Shown here: positions 17,894 through 25,376 of the stretch, one piece after another
Numbering within the stretch: position 1 is the stretch's first letter
How the letters are laid out: every line of letters starts with the position of its first letter
Source of the DNA: Microcaldota archaeon
GTDB lineage: Archaea > Micrarchaeota > Micrarchaeia > CABMEP01
Assembly: GCA_026413625.1 (NCBI GenBank)
Contig: JAOAKO010000001.1
Coordinates: 1-36,975, forward strand
Reading direction: 5' to 3'
Length of the DNA: 36,975 nucleotides
Position numbers and translations under genes: made by a program
The notes under the pieces: model-generated
The model's database searches: none
Told to the model about the DNA's origin: nothing
What the model saw: only the letters and a program-made list of their open reading frames with translations

Positions 17894-19415
17894 GCGAGTA
17901 ATACTGGTAATGTTTGTAGCAGTAGCAATGCTTTTGCTTCTCTACTTCAAAGGCGCCAGCTATGGATTAGAGTTTACTGGAGGAACAAGGATACCAATAA
18001 CCCTGGAAAAGCCAGTTTCAAAGGCAACCATGGATGAGATTGTCAATACAATCAAACTTAGGGTGAGCAAGTTCGGCCTTAGTCAAGTTGTTGTCCGTTC
18101 AGTAGGGGACCAACAAGTATATGTTGAGCTCCCGGCCTCTTCTGATCAGGCATACATACAACAGGTAAAAGACATACTAAGTTCAGAAGGTAAGTTTGAA
18201 GCCATAATAGACGGAGTAACAGCAATTACCGGAGAAAATATCGTAAGTGGAAGCATAAGAGATATGACCTCAGCAAACGGAAGCCACATTCGCTGGGGCG
18301 TCGGATTTGTTGTAAATCAGGAAGGCGCAAAGAAGTTTGCGAATGCAGCCTATGGAAAAGCAAATTATCCCGTTTATCTTTTCCTAGATAAAGCAGAGGA
18401 GTCTGTAATTATAATGCGAGACATTTATTTGGAAAATATAACAACTTCGCTTTCAGATGTTAAGGAACAGCTTTCAGTGGTTGCATCTTACGGAAACAAT
18501 GTTGTTATTTTTATCGATCCGCACGAAGATCTGGATGCCCAGGTTTCAGCCGTACTTTTGCAGAACAAATCAAAAGTTATCGTATCTGAAGAAGAGAACG
18601 AATTAATTTTAAGGCTAAACAGCAGCGGAATAAAAGTAATAAAGAAGCCGATTAGCGAAATGGCACCAGAAGTTATAGACATGGGAATAGAGGGAATAAC
18701 CATAAACCAATGGAGTGCGATAGGTTTGCTTTCAGCTCCAACACTAAGCCCATCCTTAACAACAGGCCAGGCTTCGCAGCAGTTTAGCATCGAAGGAAAT
18801 GCAAAAGGAAACACTTATCAGGAACGACAAGAGCATGCATTGGCAGAAGTCAAGAGGATAAAAAGCATTCTCAGCGGAGGAGCCCTCCCAGTTGCAATCG
18901 AACTTGGAAGCATAATATATGTTCCACCATCATTGGGTAACGAATTTCTTAACTATAGTATATTGGGCATGGTCGTGGCTGGGGTGATTGTGTTGCTGTT
19001 TATAGCATTTAGGTACAGGCATCCAGAGCACATATTCCCACTTATTTTCGTTGCGACCACCCAGATGATTATACTGATTTCATTTATGGCGGTTTTCGGC
19101 ACGCTTGACTTGTCTACGATTGCGGGATTATTCGGCACTCTCGGTACTTCGGTAGACTATCAGATAGTTATAACAGACGAAATACTTGGCAGAAGCGCAG
19201 GGGGGAGGGACGAAGCAAAGCGAAGACTTGACAAGGCGAAATATATAATTAGCAGAGATGTTGGAGTTTTAACAGTTGTAATGTTGCCTCTTATGTTCTC
19301 AAATATAGTTGAGATAATCGGATTTGCAACAGCCACCTTGCTCGGTTCGTTAATAGGTCTTGCGATCACAACTTTAGTATACAATGCAGTGATTGAAAAA
19401 TCATATAAAGAGTAA
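17862..19415 (+). CDS. secD: Protein-export membrane protein SecD
   Basis: Partner of SecF. The 517-residue protein has an N-terminal membrane helix (VILVMFVAVAMLLLLYF) and then YGLEFTGGTRIPITLEKPV, the D1 motif with conserved GG-T. A large extracellular domain (about 35-350) follows, then a C-terminal five-helix block including FGTLGTSVDYQIVITDEIL, the SecD equivalent of the proton-path Asp region. The ATG at 17862 is inside the end of secF and is preceded by GGAGGGCAAAT, so the two are translationally coupled. Order SecF then SecD is common in archaea. No SecG/SecY here. Confidence 0.95.
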   Translation: METSFAWLRDKRVILVMFVAVAMLLLLYFKGASYGLEFTGGTRIPITLEKPVSKATMDEIVNTIKLRVSKFGLSQVVVRSVGDQQVYVELPASSDQAYIQQVKDILSSEGKFEAIIDGVTAITGENIVSGSIRDMTSANGSHIRWGVGFVVNQEGAKKFANAAYGKANYPVYLFLDKAEESVIIMRDIYLENITTSLSDVKEQLSVVASYGNNVVIFIDPHEDLDAQVSAVLLQNKSKVIVSEEENELILRLNSSGIKVIKKPISEMAPEVIDMGIEGITINQWSAIGLLSAPTLSPSLTTGQASQQFSIEGNAKGNTYQERQEHALAEVKRIKSILSGGALPVAIELGSIIYVPPSLGNEFLNYSILGMVVAGVIVLLFIAFRYRHPEHIFPLIFVATTQMIILISFMAVFGTLDLSTIAGLFGTLGTSVDYQIVITDEILGRSAGGRDEAKRRLDKAKYIISRDVGVLTVVMLPLMFSNIVEIIGFATATLLGSLIGLAITTLVYNAVIEKSYKE

Positions 19416-19450
19416 AATGCTAATTGAATTATATCTTATAAGGTGATATC

Positions 19451-19663
19451 ATGATAGAAGAAGGAATGGTTTGCGTTAAAAAGACCGGAAGGGATGCCGG
19501 AGAGAGATGCGTAGTCATCAATGTATTAGATAATCAATTTGTCGAAATAGTATCCAAAAAGCGAAAGCAAGCGAGAAAGGCCAACATACTGCATCTTTCC
19601 CCTCTGGGCAAGAAAGTAAATCCAAAATCAGAGGAGGAAATTAGAGCAGCTCTTAGCGAGTGA
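19451..19663 (+). CDS. rpl14e: 50S ribosomal protein L14e (eL14)
   Basis: A short KOW-fold large-subunit protein found in many archaea and eukaryotes. The 70-residue sequence opens MIEEGMVCVKKTGRDAGERCVVINV and continues DNQFVEIVSKKRKQARKANILHLSPL, the standard eL14 pattern. It is slightly shorter than the roughly 80-95 usual. A GGTGATATC ribosome site precedes the ATG, 35 bases after secD, so it may be in the secFD transcript. A T-tract follows its stop, before cbf5; eL14 next to Cbf5 is a known archaeal order. Confidence 0.93.
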   Translation: MIEEGMVCVKKTGRDAGERCVVINVLDNQFVEIVSKKRKQARKANILHLSPLGKKVNPKSEEEIRAALSE

Positions 19664-19686
19664 TTTTTATTTTTTCTATTTTTGTA
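19664..19686 (+). terminator. T-rich stretch after eL14
   Basis: TTTTTATTTTTTCTATTTTTG directly follows the rpl14e stop in the 42-base gap to cbf5. It may end or attenuate the transcript. cbf5 has its own GGTGCCAAT ribosome site, so read-through is not excluded. Confidence 0.45.
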
Positions 19687-19705
19687 GGCATTTATCGGTG
19701 CCAAT

Positions 19706-20677
19706 ATGGATGAGCTGGTTTATATAAAACGCGATGTTAAGGCGAATCCTTCGTACGGGATTCCTCCAAGAAAGAGGACAATAGAGCAGCTGCTTAATAC
19801 AGGTTTTATCAATCTAGATAAGCCAAAAGGACCGACAAGCCATCAGACGGTTGCTTATGCAAAAAAGATTCTAGGGGCAAGAAAAGCAGGACATACTGGA
19901 ACTTTAGATCCCGAGGTTTCCGGGGTTCTTCCTGTTCTTTTAGGCTCTTCAGTATACGCAGCGTCCTATTTAAACAAAGAAAAGGAATACGTTGGAGTCA
20001 TGCTGCTGCATAAGCAGGTCGAGGAAAGGAAGGTAAGGGATGCATTTGAAAAGTTCAAAGGAGAGCTGATCCAACTTCCACCGGTCAAGTCTGCGGTTGC
20101 AAGAAAGCCGAGAAAGAGGACAATACACGAACTTGAGGTTCTAGAAATTGACGGAAGGAGCGTTTTGTTCCGTGCCAAAGTAGAAGCAGGAACATATATA
20201 CGAAAGCTCGTTCATGATATCGGTAAGGATTTGGGTGTCGGGGCAAACATGGCTGACTTGAGAAGGACTGCGGTTATGGAAATAAAAGAAAGAGATTCAG
20301 TCACTCTTCATGAGCTCGCTGAGGCAGTCTGGCTATTCAAAAACGAAAACGACGACAGGCTGCTAAGAAATTTCGTTTATCCGATTGAGGATGCCCTGGA
20401 CGGTTTCGGAATCAAATTCATTTGGATTGTGGACACTGCAGTAGATTCGATTTGCTCAGGCGCCCAGCTCATGGAACCGGGGATCGCTGCATTCAACCAC
20501 GGAATAAAGGAAGGCGAAACAGTCGCACTTATGACGCTCAAAGACGAGCTAATCGGATTTGCATCCTCACTATACTCATCCGAAGATCTGATGACATTGG
20601 AAAGGAAGCAGGTCACAAAAACACTCCGCATAATCATGCCGAGAGGAACATATCCTAAATGGCATAAGAGAGGATGA
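19706..20677 (+). CDS. cbf5: Cbf5, tRNA/rRNA pseudouridine synthase
   Basis: Catalytic subunit of H/ACA RNPs and, alone, the tRNA U55 synthase. The 323-residue protein has GFINLDKPKGPTSHQTVAYAKKIL and the catalytic Asp68 in AGHTGTLDPEVSGVL, then the TruB motifs LIQLPPVKSAVARKPRKRTIHELEV and VEAGTYIRKLVHDIG. The C-terminal PUA domain (about 245-320) runs IVDTAVDSICSGAQLMEPGIAA to the end. Length is normal for archaea. The T-loop introns of tRNAs in this window lie three to five bases from its target U55, so splicing probably must precede or cooperate with its action on them. Its ATG is preceded by GGTGCCAAT. Confidence 0.97.
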   Translation: MDELVYIKRDVKANPSYGIPPRKRTIEQLLNTGFINLDKPKGPTSHQTVAYAKKILGARKAGHTGTLDPEVSGVLPVLLGSSVYAASYLNKEKEYVGVMLLHKQVEERKVRDAFEKFKGELIQLPPVKSAVARKPRKRTIHELEVLEIDGRSVLFRAKVEAGTYIRKLVHDIGKDLGVGANMADLRRTAVMEIKERDSVTLHELAEAVWLFKNENDDRLLRNFVYPIEDALDGFGIKFIWIVDTAVDSICSGAQLMEPGIAAFNHGIKEGETVALMTLKDELIGFASSLYSSEDLMTLERKQVTKTLRIIMPRGTYPKWHKRG

Positions 20678-20743
20678 CCGTCAATTGTAAGCCAAGATTT
20701 TATCATTCTGTCTATCTTTTACATAAGATACTGTACCGAAAAG

Positions 20744-20751
20744 TTTATATA
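20744..20751 (+). promoter_or_regulatory. TATA box of the JAMM-like gene
   Basis: TTTATATA is centred 26 bases before the ATG at 20773, with no ribosome site between, which fits a leaderless transcript and rules out the longer start at 20674 overlapping cbf5. Confidence 0.6.
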
Positions 20752-20772
20752 TTAGAACAGTCTAAAAAAATC

Positions 20773-21603
20773 ATGAAATCTGATAAAAAAGTGGTTTTGA
20801 AAAAGGAGTTTGACGAGAAAGAGCTTTCAAATGTACTTCTTTCTAAAGGGTTTAGAAAGAATGTAGAGACGCTTGTTAGAAGAATGAAAAACGAAAATGA
20901 AGAATCCGCATTTTCAGTAAGATACAACCCATTGACTGAAAAAATATTTATAAGCAGAGTGGTTGAAGGAGCAAGATATGAAGTCAGATTCGATCGAGAA
21001 GTAAATTCTATATTTCAGGATGAATTAAGCGGAGACGAAAGCGCGAAAAATTACTCTATTTCTCTTGAGGGAGAAGATATTGACGAGTTACCAGTTCTCA
21101 TTTCAATACATTCGCATCCCACATTTAAAGATATACGCGAAGATCTTAGATATTATATACGTTATCCATCGAAAGGAGACCTTAGGTCTTTATTGTTAAC
21201 TTTTGAAATGAACAAAACTGTTCAATGTATAGTGGATGAGTATTATGGCCCAAGATTTTCAAAATTAGCCCAGAACTATCCTTCATTTAGATATATCTTG
21301 CCGCCTATAGAAATGATCGTCACGCTAGACAAGCTGACATTCTGCCAATTGCCAAAGTCATTTGTTGAAAAGGATTTTACTATAGACGACGATACCATCA
21401 ATTCAATCGCATGGAAGATAAACATTTTTGGCATGAAGATCATGGAGAATAGAAAAGCGATTATGAATGCATTAAGGAAGGTGAGGTTTTCTGCATATCT
21501 AGAATTGGGCAAAGAAGAGCCGGATGAAGAGCAGATGAATATCGATCTTAAATCTTTTATCGGATCAACAGAGACACCGTCTCTAGATGATGAAGAAGCG
21601 TGA
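20773..21603 (+). CDS. JAMM/MPN-like putative metalloprotease
   Basis: A 276-residue protein with a JAB1/MPN-type zinc motif: SIHSHP (His113, His115) followed by Ser133 and Asp136 in YPSKGDLRS, and a possible catalytic Glu at 43-44 in NENEESAFSVRYN. In classic JAMM proteins the gap between HxHP and the Ser is about seven residues; here it is 16, so the loop is extended. After the domain (about 40-200) comes a helical tail with a C-terminal acidic end. JAMM enzymes remove ubiquitin-like proteins or act as RadC-like nucleases; nothing here shows which. The frame is open back to 20674, overlapping cbf5, but the TATA box 26 bases before ATG 20773 makes that the probable start. I would not exclude a catalytically inert relative. 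Confidence 0.8.
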   Translation: MKSDKKVVLKKEFDEKELSNVLLSKGFRKNVETLVRRMKNENEESAFSVRYNPLTEKIFISRVVEGARYEVRFDREVNSIFQDELSGDESAKNYSISLEGEDIDELPVLISIHSHPTFKDIREDLRYYIRYPSKGDLRSLLLTFEMNKTVQCIVDEYYGPRFSKLAQNYPSFRYILPPIEMIVTLDKLTFCQLPKSFVEKDFTIDDDTINSIAWKINIFGMKIMENRKAIMNALRKVRFSAYLELGKEEPDEEQMNIDLKSFIGSTETPSLDDEEA

Positions 21604-21739
21604 GATTCATTTAGAATCACCATAAATTTGCAATCATTTTCCTGTTTTTATAATTTCTTTAAAGCGCATATCCATCTCATCAAAGTATAAAAACTTTGTC
21701 GTGCATTATTATAAAGCTTATACATGCAGCGATTTTTAT

Positions 21740-21824
21740 GCGGAGATCGCATAACCTGGTAGTGCGCAAGCCTGGAAAGCTTGTGGTCCGAAAGGGCCTT
21801 GTGGGTTCAAATCCCACTCTCCGC
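21740..21824 (+). tRNA. tRNA-Ser (GGA)
   Basis: The acceptor GCGGAGA pairs with TCTCCGC. The anticodon stem CAAGC/GCTTG encloses CTGGAAA with anticodon GGA (reading UCC/UCU). A long variable arm GGTCC-GAAA-GGGCC marks a class II tRNA, and the T-arm is GTGGG-TTCAAAT-CCCAC. It is 85 bases, with no intron and no encoded CCA; G at 21825 is the discriminator. A TATA-like ATTATAAAGC lies about 25-30 bases upstream, and T-rich TTTTTTAA follows at 21842. It heads the S13 ribosomal cluster. Confidence 0.95.
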
Positions 21825-21899
21825 GCTTTATTCGATAACAATTTTTTAATTAGAATGCCTAGATAGTAATATTTAAAAAGTTGTTCATGATAATATATT

Positions 21900-21970
21900 A
21901 TACTTCTACTTACATGTAAGTACAGGGGATGCCTACGAATAGATTCAGGCATCTAGTTCTTCTTACAGTA
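21900..21970 (+). ncRNA. Candidate structured small RNA upstream of rps13
   Basis: A TATA-like ATATTTAAAAAG at 21869-21880 would start transcription near 21900. The RNA would hold a perfect 16-base palindrome TACTTACA/TGTAAGTA (21907-21922), a 7-bp stem GATGCCT/AGGCATC (21928-21934 with 21947-21953, 12-base loop), and TGTAAG (21915-21920) that can instead pair with CTTACA (21962-21967). The two pairings of TGTAAG exclude each other. A second TATA-like GTATTTATATTA at 21968-21979 probably serves rps13. No coding frame is convincing. It may be a small RNA or a leader element. Confidence 0.4.
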
Positions 21971-22043
21971 TTTATATTAACTCGCTTATGTTTCATAGGC
22001 GTTTAAACGGTATATTATTCAATCCGTATAAAGAGTGAATAAA

Positions 22044-22604
22044 ATGGCAAAAGATAACATTCAAAATCCAAAATCAGTTCCGAAGGAATCGGATGATTTT
22101 AGAGGCATTGTGCATATCCTGGGAACAGACGTTAAGGGAAATGTGAAGCTTAGCAATGCACTCAGGCAAGTGAAGGGAGTGGGATATAATTTGTCAAAGA
22201 CATTTGCAAACGTGATCTCTAAAGAGATGAAAATCGAAAAAGACGTTCAGATCGGAAGGCTCAGCGAAGAGCAGGTTGAAAAAATCGAAGAAATGATAAA
22301 AAATCCAAGCAAATACGGGATTCCTTCTTATCTTTTTAACAGGAGAAAAGATCTCGAAACCGGCAGAGATACGCATGTCGCAGGTCCAGACGTTGCTTTC
22401 GCTACAAGGAGCGATGTAGAAAGACACAAAACCCTATATACTTGGAGAGGATATAGGCATGCGTACGGGCAAAAGGTAAGAGGACAGGGAACGAGAACAT
22501 CCGGAAGAAAGGGTCTTACAATGGGAGTTATAAAATCAAAGACTGCGCCAGGTGCTGCAGCTAAGCCTGCAGAATCCAAGCAACAAGCACAAGCAAAGAA
22601 GTAA
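22044..22604 (+). CDS. rps13: 30S ribosomal protein S13 (uS13)
   Basis: Small-subunit head protein contacting the large subunit and P-site tRNA. The 186-residue sequence has FRGIVHILGTDVKGNVKLSNALRQVKGVGYNLSK and the C-terminal basic RHKTLYTWRGYRHAYGQKVRGQGTRTSGRKG, standard for archaea. An extra Ala/Lys-rich tail of about 25 residues follows. An earlier in-frame GTG at 22035 is possible, but AAGAGTGAATAAA directly precedes the ATG at 22044. This is the first gene of the S13-S4-S11-Rpo3 cluster. Confidence 0.97.
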   Translation: MAKDNIQNPKSVPKESDDFRGIVHILGTDVKGNVKLSNALRQVKGVGYNLSKTFANVISKEMKIEKDVQIGRLSEEQVEKIEEMIKNPSKYGIPSYLFNRRKDLETGRDTHVAGPDVAFATRSDVERHKTLYTWRGYRHAYGQKVRGQGTRTSGRKGLTMGVIKSKTAPGAAAKPAESKQQAQAKK

Positions 22605-22640
22605 TCGCATTCATAATTGGAAATCGATAGAGTGATGTTT

Positions 22641-23174
22641 ATGGGAGATCCAAGAAAGTTAAGAAAAAAATATGAAGTCCCGCAGCAGTTATGGGATGCA
22701 GCGAGAATAGAAGAAGAGGGATCCATGGTAGAGGAATATGGATTGAAAAACATAAGGGAAACATGGGTCGCAAAGTCTTTATTGAGAAAAATAAGAAACG
22801 AATACAAAGAATTGCTTGCTTTAGGCGAGGCCGGGAACCAAGCAAAGCAGGAACTCTTGCAGAGAGTTATAAAGGCGGGATACTGCAAACCGACTGCAGT
22901 TCCAGATGACATTCTTTCGCTTACAACGAGAGACATTCTTGAAAGAAGACTGCAAACAATTGTCGTAAGAAACGGTCTTGCAAAGTCAATGAGACAGGCA
23001 AGACAATTAATTACGCACGGATATATTGCAGTTAACGGAAGAAAAGTAAGGTCCCCAAGTTACCAAGTTTCAGTCGAAATGCAGTCTAAGGTGGGATATT
23101 ACAAGCCTATTAAATTGGACTTGGCAGAAAAAGCACAAATAAAATCACAAAAACCTGAGGCTGAAGCAGAATAA
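22641..23174 (+). CDS. rps4: 30S ribosomal protein S4 (uS4)
   Basis: Primary 16S rRNA-binding protein. It starts with the canonical [23 protein letters not shown] and has the S4 RNA-binding domain [43 protein letters not shown] near residues 100-150. It has 177 residues, normal for archaea. Upstream in-frame starts exist at 22617 and 22635, but GAGTGATGTTT precedes ATG 22641 and the product then matches the family start. It lies 36 bases after rps13. Confidence 0.97.
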   Translation: MGDPRKLRKKYEVPQQLWDAARIEEEGSMVEEYGLKNIRETWVAKSLLRKIRNEYKELLALGEAGNQAKQELLQRVIKAGYCKPTAVPDDILSLTTRDILERRLQTIVVRNGLAKSMRQARQLITHGYIAVNGRKVRSPSYQVSVEMQSKVGYYKPIKLDLAEKAQIKSQKPEAEAE

Positions 23175-23201
23175 TTATGCTATTGAATAGGGTTGATATT
23201 T

Positions 23202-23765
23202 ATGGCAGAGGAATCAAAAGAAAAATTAGTATTGAAGGAAAAGGAGCAAGTCAAATCCTTGGAAGAGTCTGAAAAGAAGTCTGAAAAGGCTGAAGAAAAG
23301 GAAGAAAAGGGAGAAGGATTCAGGTTTAGACGGCAAAGGGGAGGAGGCAGATTCAAAGCAAAGTCAGTTTTGCCTTCCGGACAAGGAAAAGTCGGAGTTG
23401 CGCATGTTTACTCATCAAGAAACAATACAATAATCACGATAACAGATCTTACAGGAGCAGAAATAATCGCGAGAGGAAGCGGTGGAATGGTGGTGGATGC
23501 GGACAGAGAGGAGGGTTCTCCTTTCGCCGCAATGAGAGCAACTGCAAAGGCAGCTGAAATAGCTTTAAGAAAAGGAATAACTAGAATAAGAGTCAAAATC
23601 AGAGCACCAGGGGGACACAACGAAAAGACGCCAGGTCCGGGAGCGCAGGCAGTGGTCAGAGCGCTTGCACGTTCCGGACTAAGAATAGAGAGAATAGAGG
23701 ACGTCACTCCCGTTCCAACTGACACAACAAAGAGGCCAGGCGGAAGGAGAGGAAGAAGAGTGTAA
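23202..23765 (+). CDS. rps11: 30S ribosomal protein S11 (uS11)
   Basis: Platform protein near the E site. The core from about residue 60 is complete: [55 protein letters not shown] and the C-terminal [25 protein letters not shown]. The first 45-60 residues are an added Lys/Glu-rich then Arg/Gly-rich extension ([20 protein letters not shown]), so the protein has 187 residues instead of about 130. GGTTGATATTT precedes the ATG at 23202; this decides against the frame start at 23193. Confidence 0.97.
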   Translation: MAEESKEKLVLKEKEQVKSLEESEKKSEKAEEKEEKGEGFRFRRQRGGGRFKAKSVLPSGQGKVGVAHVYSSRNNTIITITDLTGAEIIARGSGGMVVDADREEGSPFAAMRATAKAAEIALRKGITRIRVKIRAPGGHNEKTPGPGAQAVVRALARSGLRIERIEDVTPVPTDTTKRPGGRRGRRV

Positions 23766-23795
23766 TCGCTGTAAATTTAAGTTTAAGGGGATTGG

Positions 23796-24362
23796 ATGAA
23801 GATATCTATCGAATCAAACAATGCAGAGGAAATGACATTCACACTTACTGGAGCGTCAGTTCCTTTTGCAAATTTAATAAGAAGATACGCAATCAATTCA
23901 GTGCCTGTGTTTGCAATTTCCGAGGTTGCGATATACGAAAACAATTCGTCTTTTTTTGACGAATATATTACACACAGACTTGGTTTGATTCCTCTTTCAA
24001 CTCCCTCAAAGGCAAAAGAAGGAGAGGAAGTTACGTTAATGCTGGATGCATCTGGACCGGGAGTCATATATGCAGAAAGCCTAAAATCAACAGACAAAAA
24101 TATTATGCCTTTGCACCCAAAAATGCCGATCATAAAATTGCTTGATGAACAGAACATAAGAATGGAATGCAAGGCAGTCCTTGCGCCAGGAAAAGTACAT
24201 GCAAGGCACCAACCTGGCATGATATCTTATGAAATAAGCGGGGATCAATTCAAATTCAAAATAGAGTCATATGGCCAGATGAGGGCCGATGAAATTCTCA
24301 AGAAGGCGCTTGCAAAGATAAAAGAATCCGCAGAAAAGGTGGAATCTTCTTTGGAGGAATGA
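23796..24362 (+). CDS. rpoD: RNA polymerase subunit D (Rpo3)
   Basis: Archaeal counterpart of half of the alpha/RPB3 assembly platform. The sequence has FANLIRRYAINSVPVFAISEVAIYENNSSFFDEYITHRLGLIPLSTP and the closing MRADEILKKALAKIKESAEKVESSL dimerisation helix. At 188 residues it has no room for the 3Fe-4S/4Fe-4S ferredoxin-like domain found in some archaea (about 260 residues). The start has GGGGATTGG upstream. It follows S11 after 30 bases; the S13-S4-S11-Rpo3 order is the standard archaeal one. Confidence 0.97.
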   Translation: MKISIESNNAEEMTFTLTGASVPFANLIRRYAINSVPVFAISEVAIYENNSSFFDEYITHRLGLIPLSTPSKAKEGEEVTLMLDASGPGVIYAESLKSTDKNIMPLHPKMPIIKLLDEQNIRMECKAVLAPGKVHARHQPGMISYEISGDQFKFKIESYGQMRADEILKKALAKIKESAEKVESSLEE

Positions 24363-24396
24363 GATCGAGCCGATAACCTCTGAATGATATTAATCT

Positions 24397-24548
24397 GCAG
24401 GGGTGGCAGAGCCAGGTCAAATGCGCCAGCTTGAGGGGTTGGTGCCGTAGTGGCTGCGTGGGTTCAAAAGAAACTCTTAAATAAAGAGTTTCATCGGAAA
24501 GAACATGCTGATGAAGCTTCAAAGGTTTCTGAAAATCCCACCCCCTGC
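24397..24548 (+). tRNA. tRNA-Leu (GAG) with intron in the T-loop
   Basis: Exons: acceptor GCAGGGG/CCCCTGC, D-arm with GCA/TGC, anticodon stem CCAGC/GTTGG with loop TTGAGGG (anticodon GAG), and a long variable arm TGCC-GTAGT-GGC. The T-stem GTGGG (24458-24462) and CCCAC (24537-24541) are separated not by a 7-base loop but by 74 bases. Removing 24469-24535 restores the loop TTCAAAT and an 85-base tRNA. The junction folds as a bulge-helix-bulge. Discriminator A at 24549; no CCA encoded. The gene sits between rpoD and rpl18e. Confidence 0.9.
24469..24535 (+). other. T-loop intron of tRNA-Leu (67 bases)
   Basis: The central helix TTCA (24463-24466) pairs with TGAA (24530-24533). The 3-base bulges are AAA (24467-24469) and AAT (24534-24536). 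The intron-side helix GAAAC (24470-24474) pairs with GTTTC (24525-24529), and the exon-side helix is the T-stem itself. Cutting after the second bulge base gives the intron shown, between tRNA positions 59 and 60 (one-base ambiguity possible). Confidence 0.8.
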
Positions 24549-24554
24549 ATGATG

Positions 24555-24564
24555 TTTATATATT
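24555..24564 (+). promoter_or_regulatory. TATA box for rpl18e
   Basis: TTTATATATT six bases after the tRNA-Leu gene is placed to start a transcript near 24585, giving rpl18e (ATG 24594) a short leader with the GGTGTTGATT ribosome site. So the second half of the cluster may be transcribed separately. Confidence 0.5.
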
Positions 24565-24593
24565 AATGAATTGGTATTGATTAGGTGTTGATT

Positions 24594-24935
24594 ATGGTAA
24601 AAGGACCGGAAAAAATCGAAACAATAGAAGCAATAAAGACTCTTTCAAAAGGAAAGGGAAAATTATTCAAGCTTCTTGCAAATAAATTAAAAATGCCAAG
24701 AAGACAGCAGATATGCGTAAACCTCAGCAAGATATCCCAATATTCCAAACCGAATGCAGTTGTCGTAATACCTGGCAAGGTTCTTGCCAGCGGCGAATTA
24801 AAGCACAAAGTGGACGTGGTTGCGCTATCTTTCAGCGAAGTGGCAGCAAAGAAAATTCAAGCAAACGGCGGCCAGATCCACGATTTCGACTGGCTTGTTA
24901 AAAGAGGGGCGAAGGACGTCATATTGATAAAGTAA
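24594..24935 (+). CDS. rpl18e: 50S ribosomal protein L18e (eL18)
   Basis: Archaeal/eukaryotic eL18, distantly related to bacterial L15. The 113-residue sequence has LFKLLANKLKMPRRQQICVNLSKISQYSKPNAVVVIPGKVLASGELKHKVDVVALSFS and ends in RGAKDVILIK. Size is normal. TAGGTGTTGATT precedes ATG 24594; the frame start at 24585 lies inside that ribosome site and is rejected. First of the L18e-L13-S9 group. Confidence 0.97.
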   Translation: MVKGPEKIETIEAIKTLSKGKGKLFKLLANKLKMPRRQQICVNLSKISQYSKPNAVVVIPGKVLASGELKHKVDVVALSFSEVAAKKIQANGGQIHDFDWLVKRGAKDVILIK

Positions 24936-24953
24936 TTCTATCAGGTGTTGTAT

Positions 24954-25376
24954 ATGATAATTAACGGCGAAGGAGCGATCCTTGGAAGAATGGCTGCAAT
25001 AGCAGCAAAATCTGCGCTTAAAGGGGAGCAGGTAATTGTTTTAAATGCTGAGAAGATAATCATATCTGGAAATCCAAAACAGATCGTAGAAAAGTATAAA
25101 GTAAGGAGAAGCCTGAAGAATAAGGCAGATCCTGAAAAGTCTCCAAAATGGCCAAGAAGGCCAGACATGCTGGTAAGGAGGATAATCAGAGGAATGCTCC
25201 CATACGACAAGGCAACAGGCAGGCAGGCATTTAGAAGAATAAAGGTTTTCATGGGCGTTCCCAATGAATTCGCATCAAAGCTTGGCGAGTCTGTCGAGGT
25301 AAAGAAGGGGGTTCCAAAGAATTATATTTCTATAAATGAGTTATCAAGAGAGTTGGGTTGGTATGGCAAAGCGTAA
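24954..25376 (+). CDS. rpl13: 50S ribosomal protein L13 (uL13)
   Basis: Large-subunit protein. Recognisable from IINGEGAILGRMAAIAAKSALKGEQVIVLNAEKIIISG, the central VRRIIRGMLPYDKATGRQAFRRIKVFMGVP and C-terminal ISINELSRELGW. It has 140 residues, normal for archaea. CAGGTGTTGTAT precedes the ATG at 24954. Its last 14 bases overlap the start of rps9, suggesting coupled translation. Confidence 0.97.
   Translation: MIINGEGAILGRMAAIAAKSALKGEQVIVLNAEKIIISGNPKQIVEKYKVRRSLKNKADPEKSPKWPRRPDMLVRRIIRGMLPYDKATGRQAFRRIKVFMGVPNEFASKLGESVEVKKGVPKNYISINELSRELGWYGKA

Noticed and set aside
21680-21952. Leftward frame with a peptide like ARRVGFEPTRPFRTTSFPGL
   Set aside because: This is the well-known false peptide produced by the reverse strand of a tRNA gene; here it covers tRNA-Ser.
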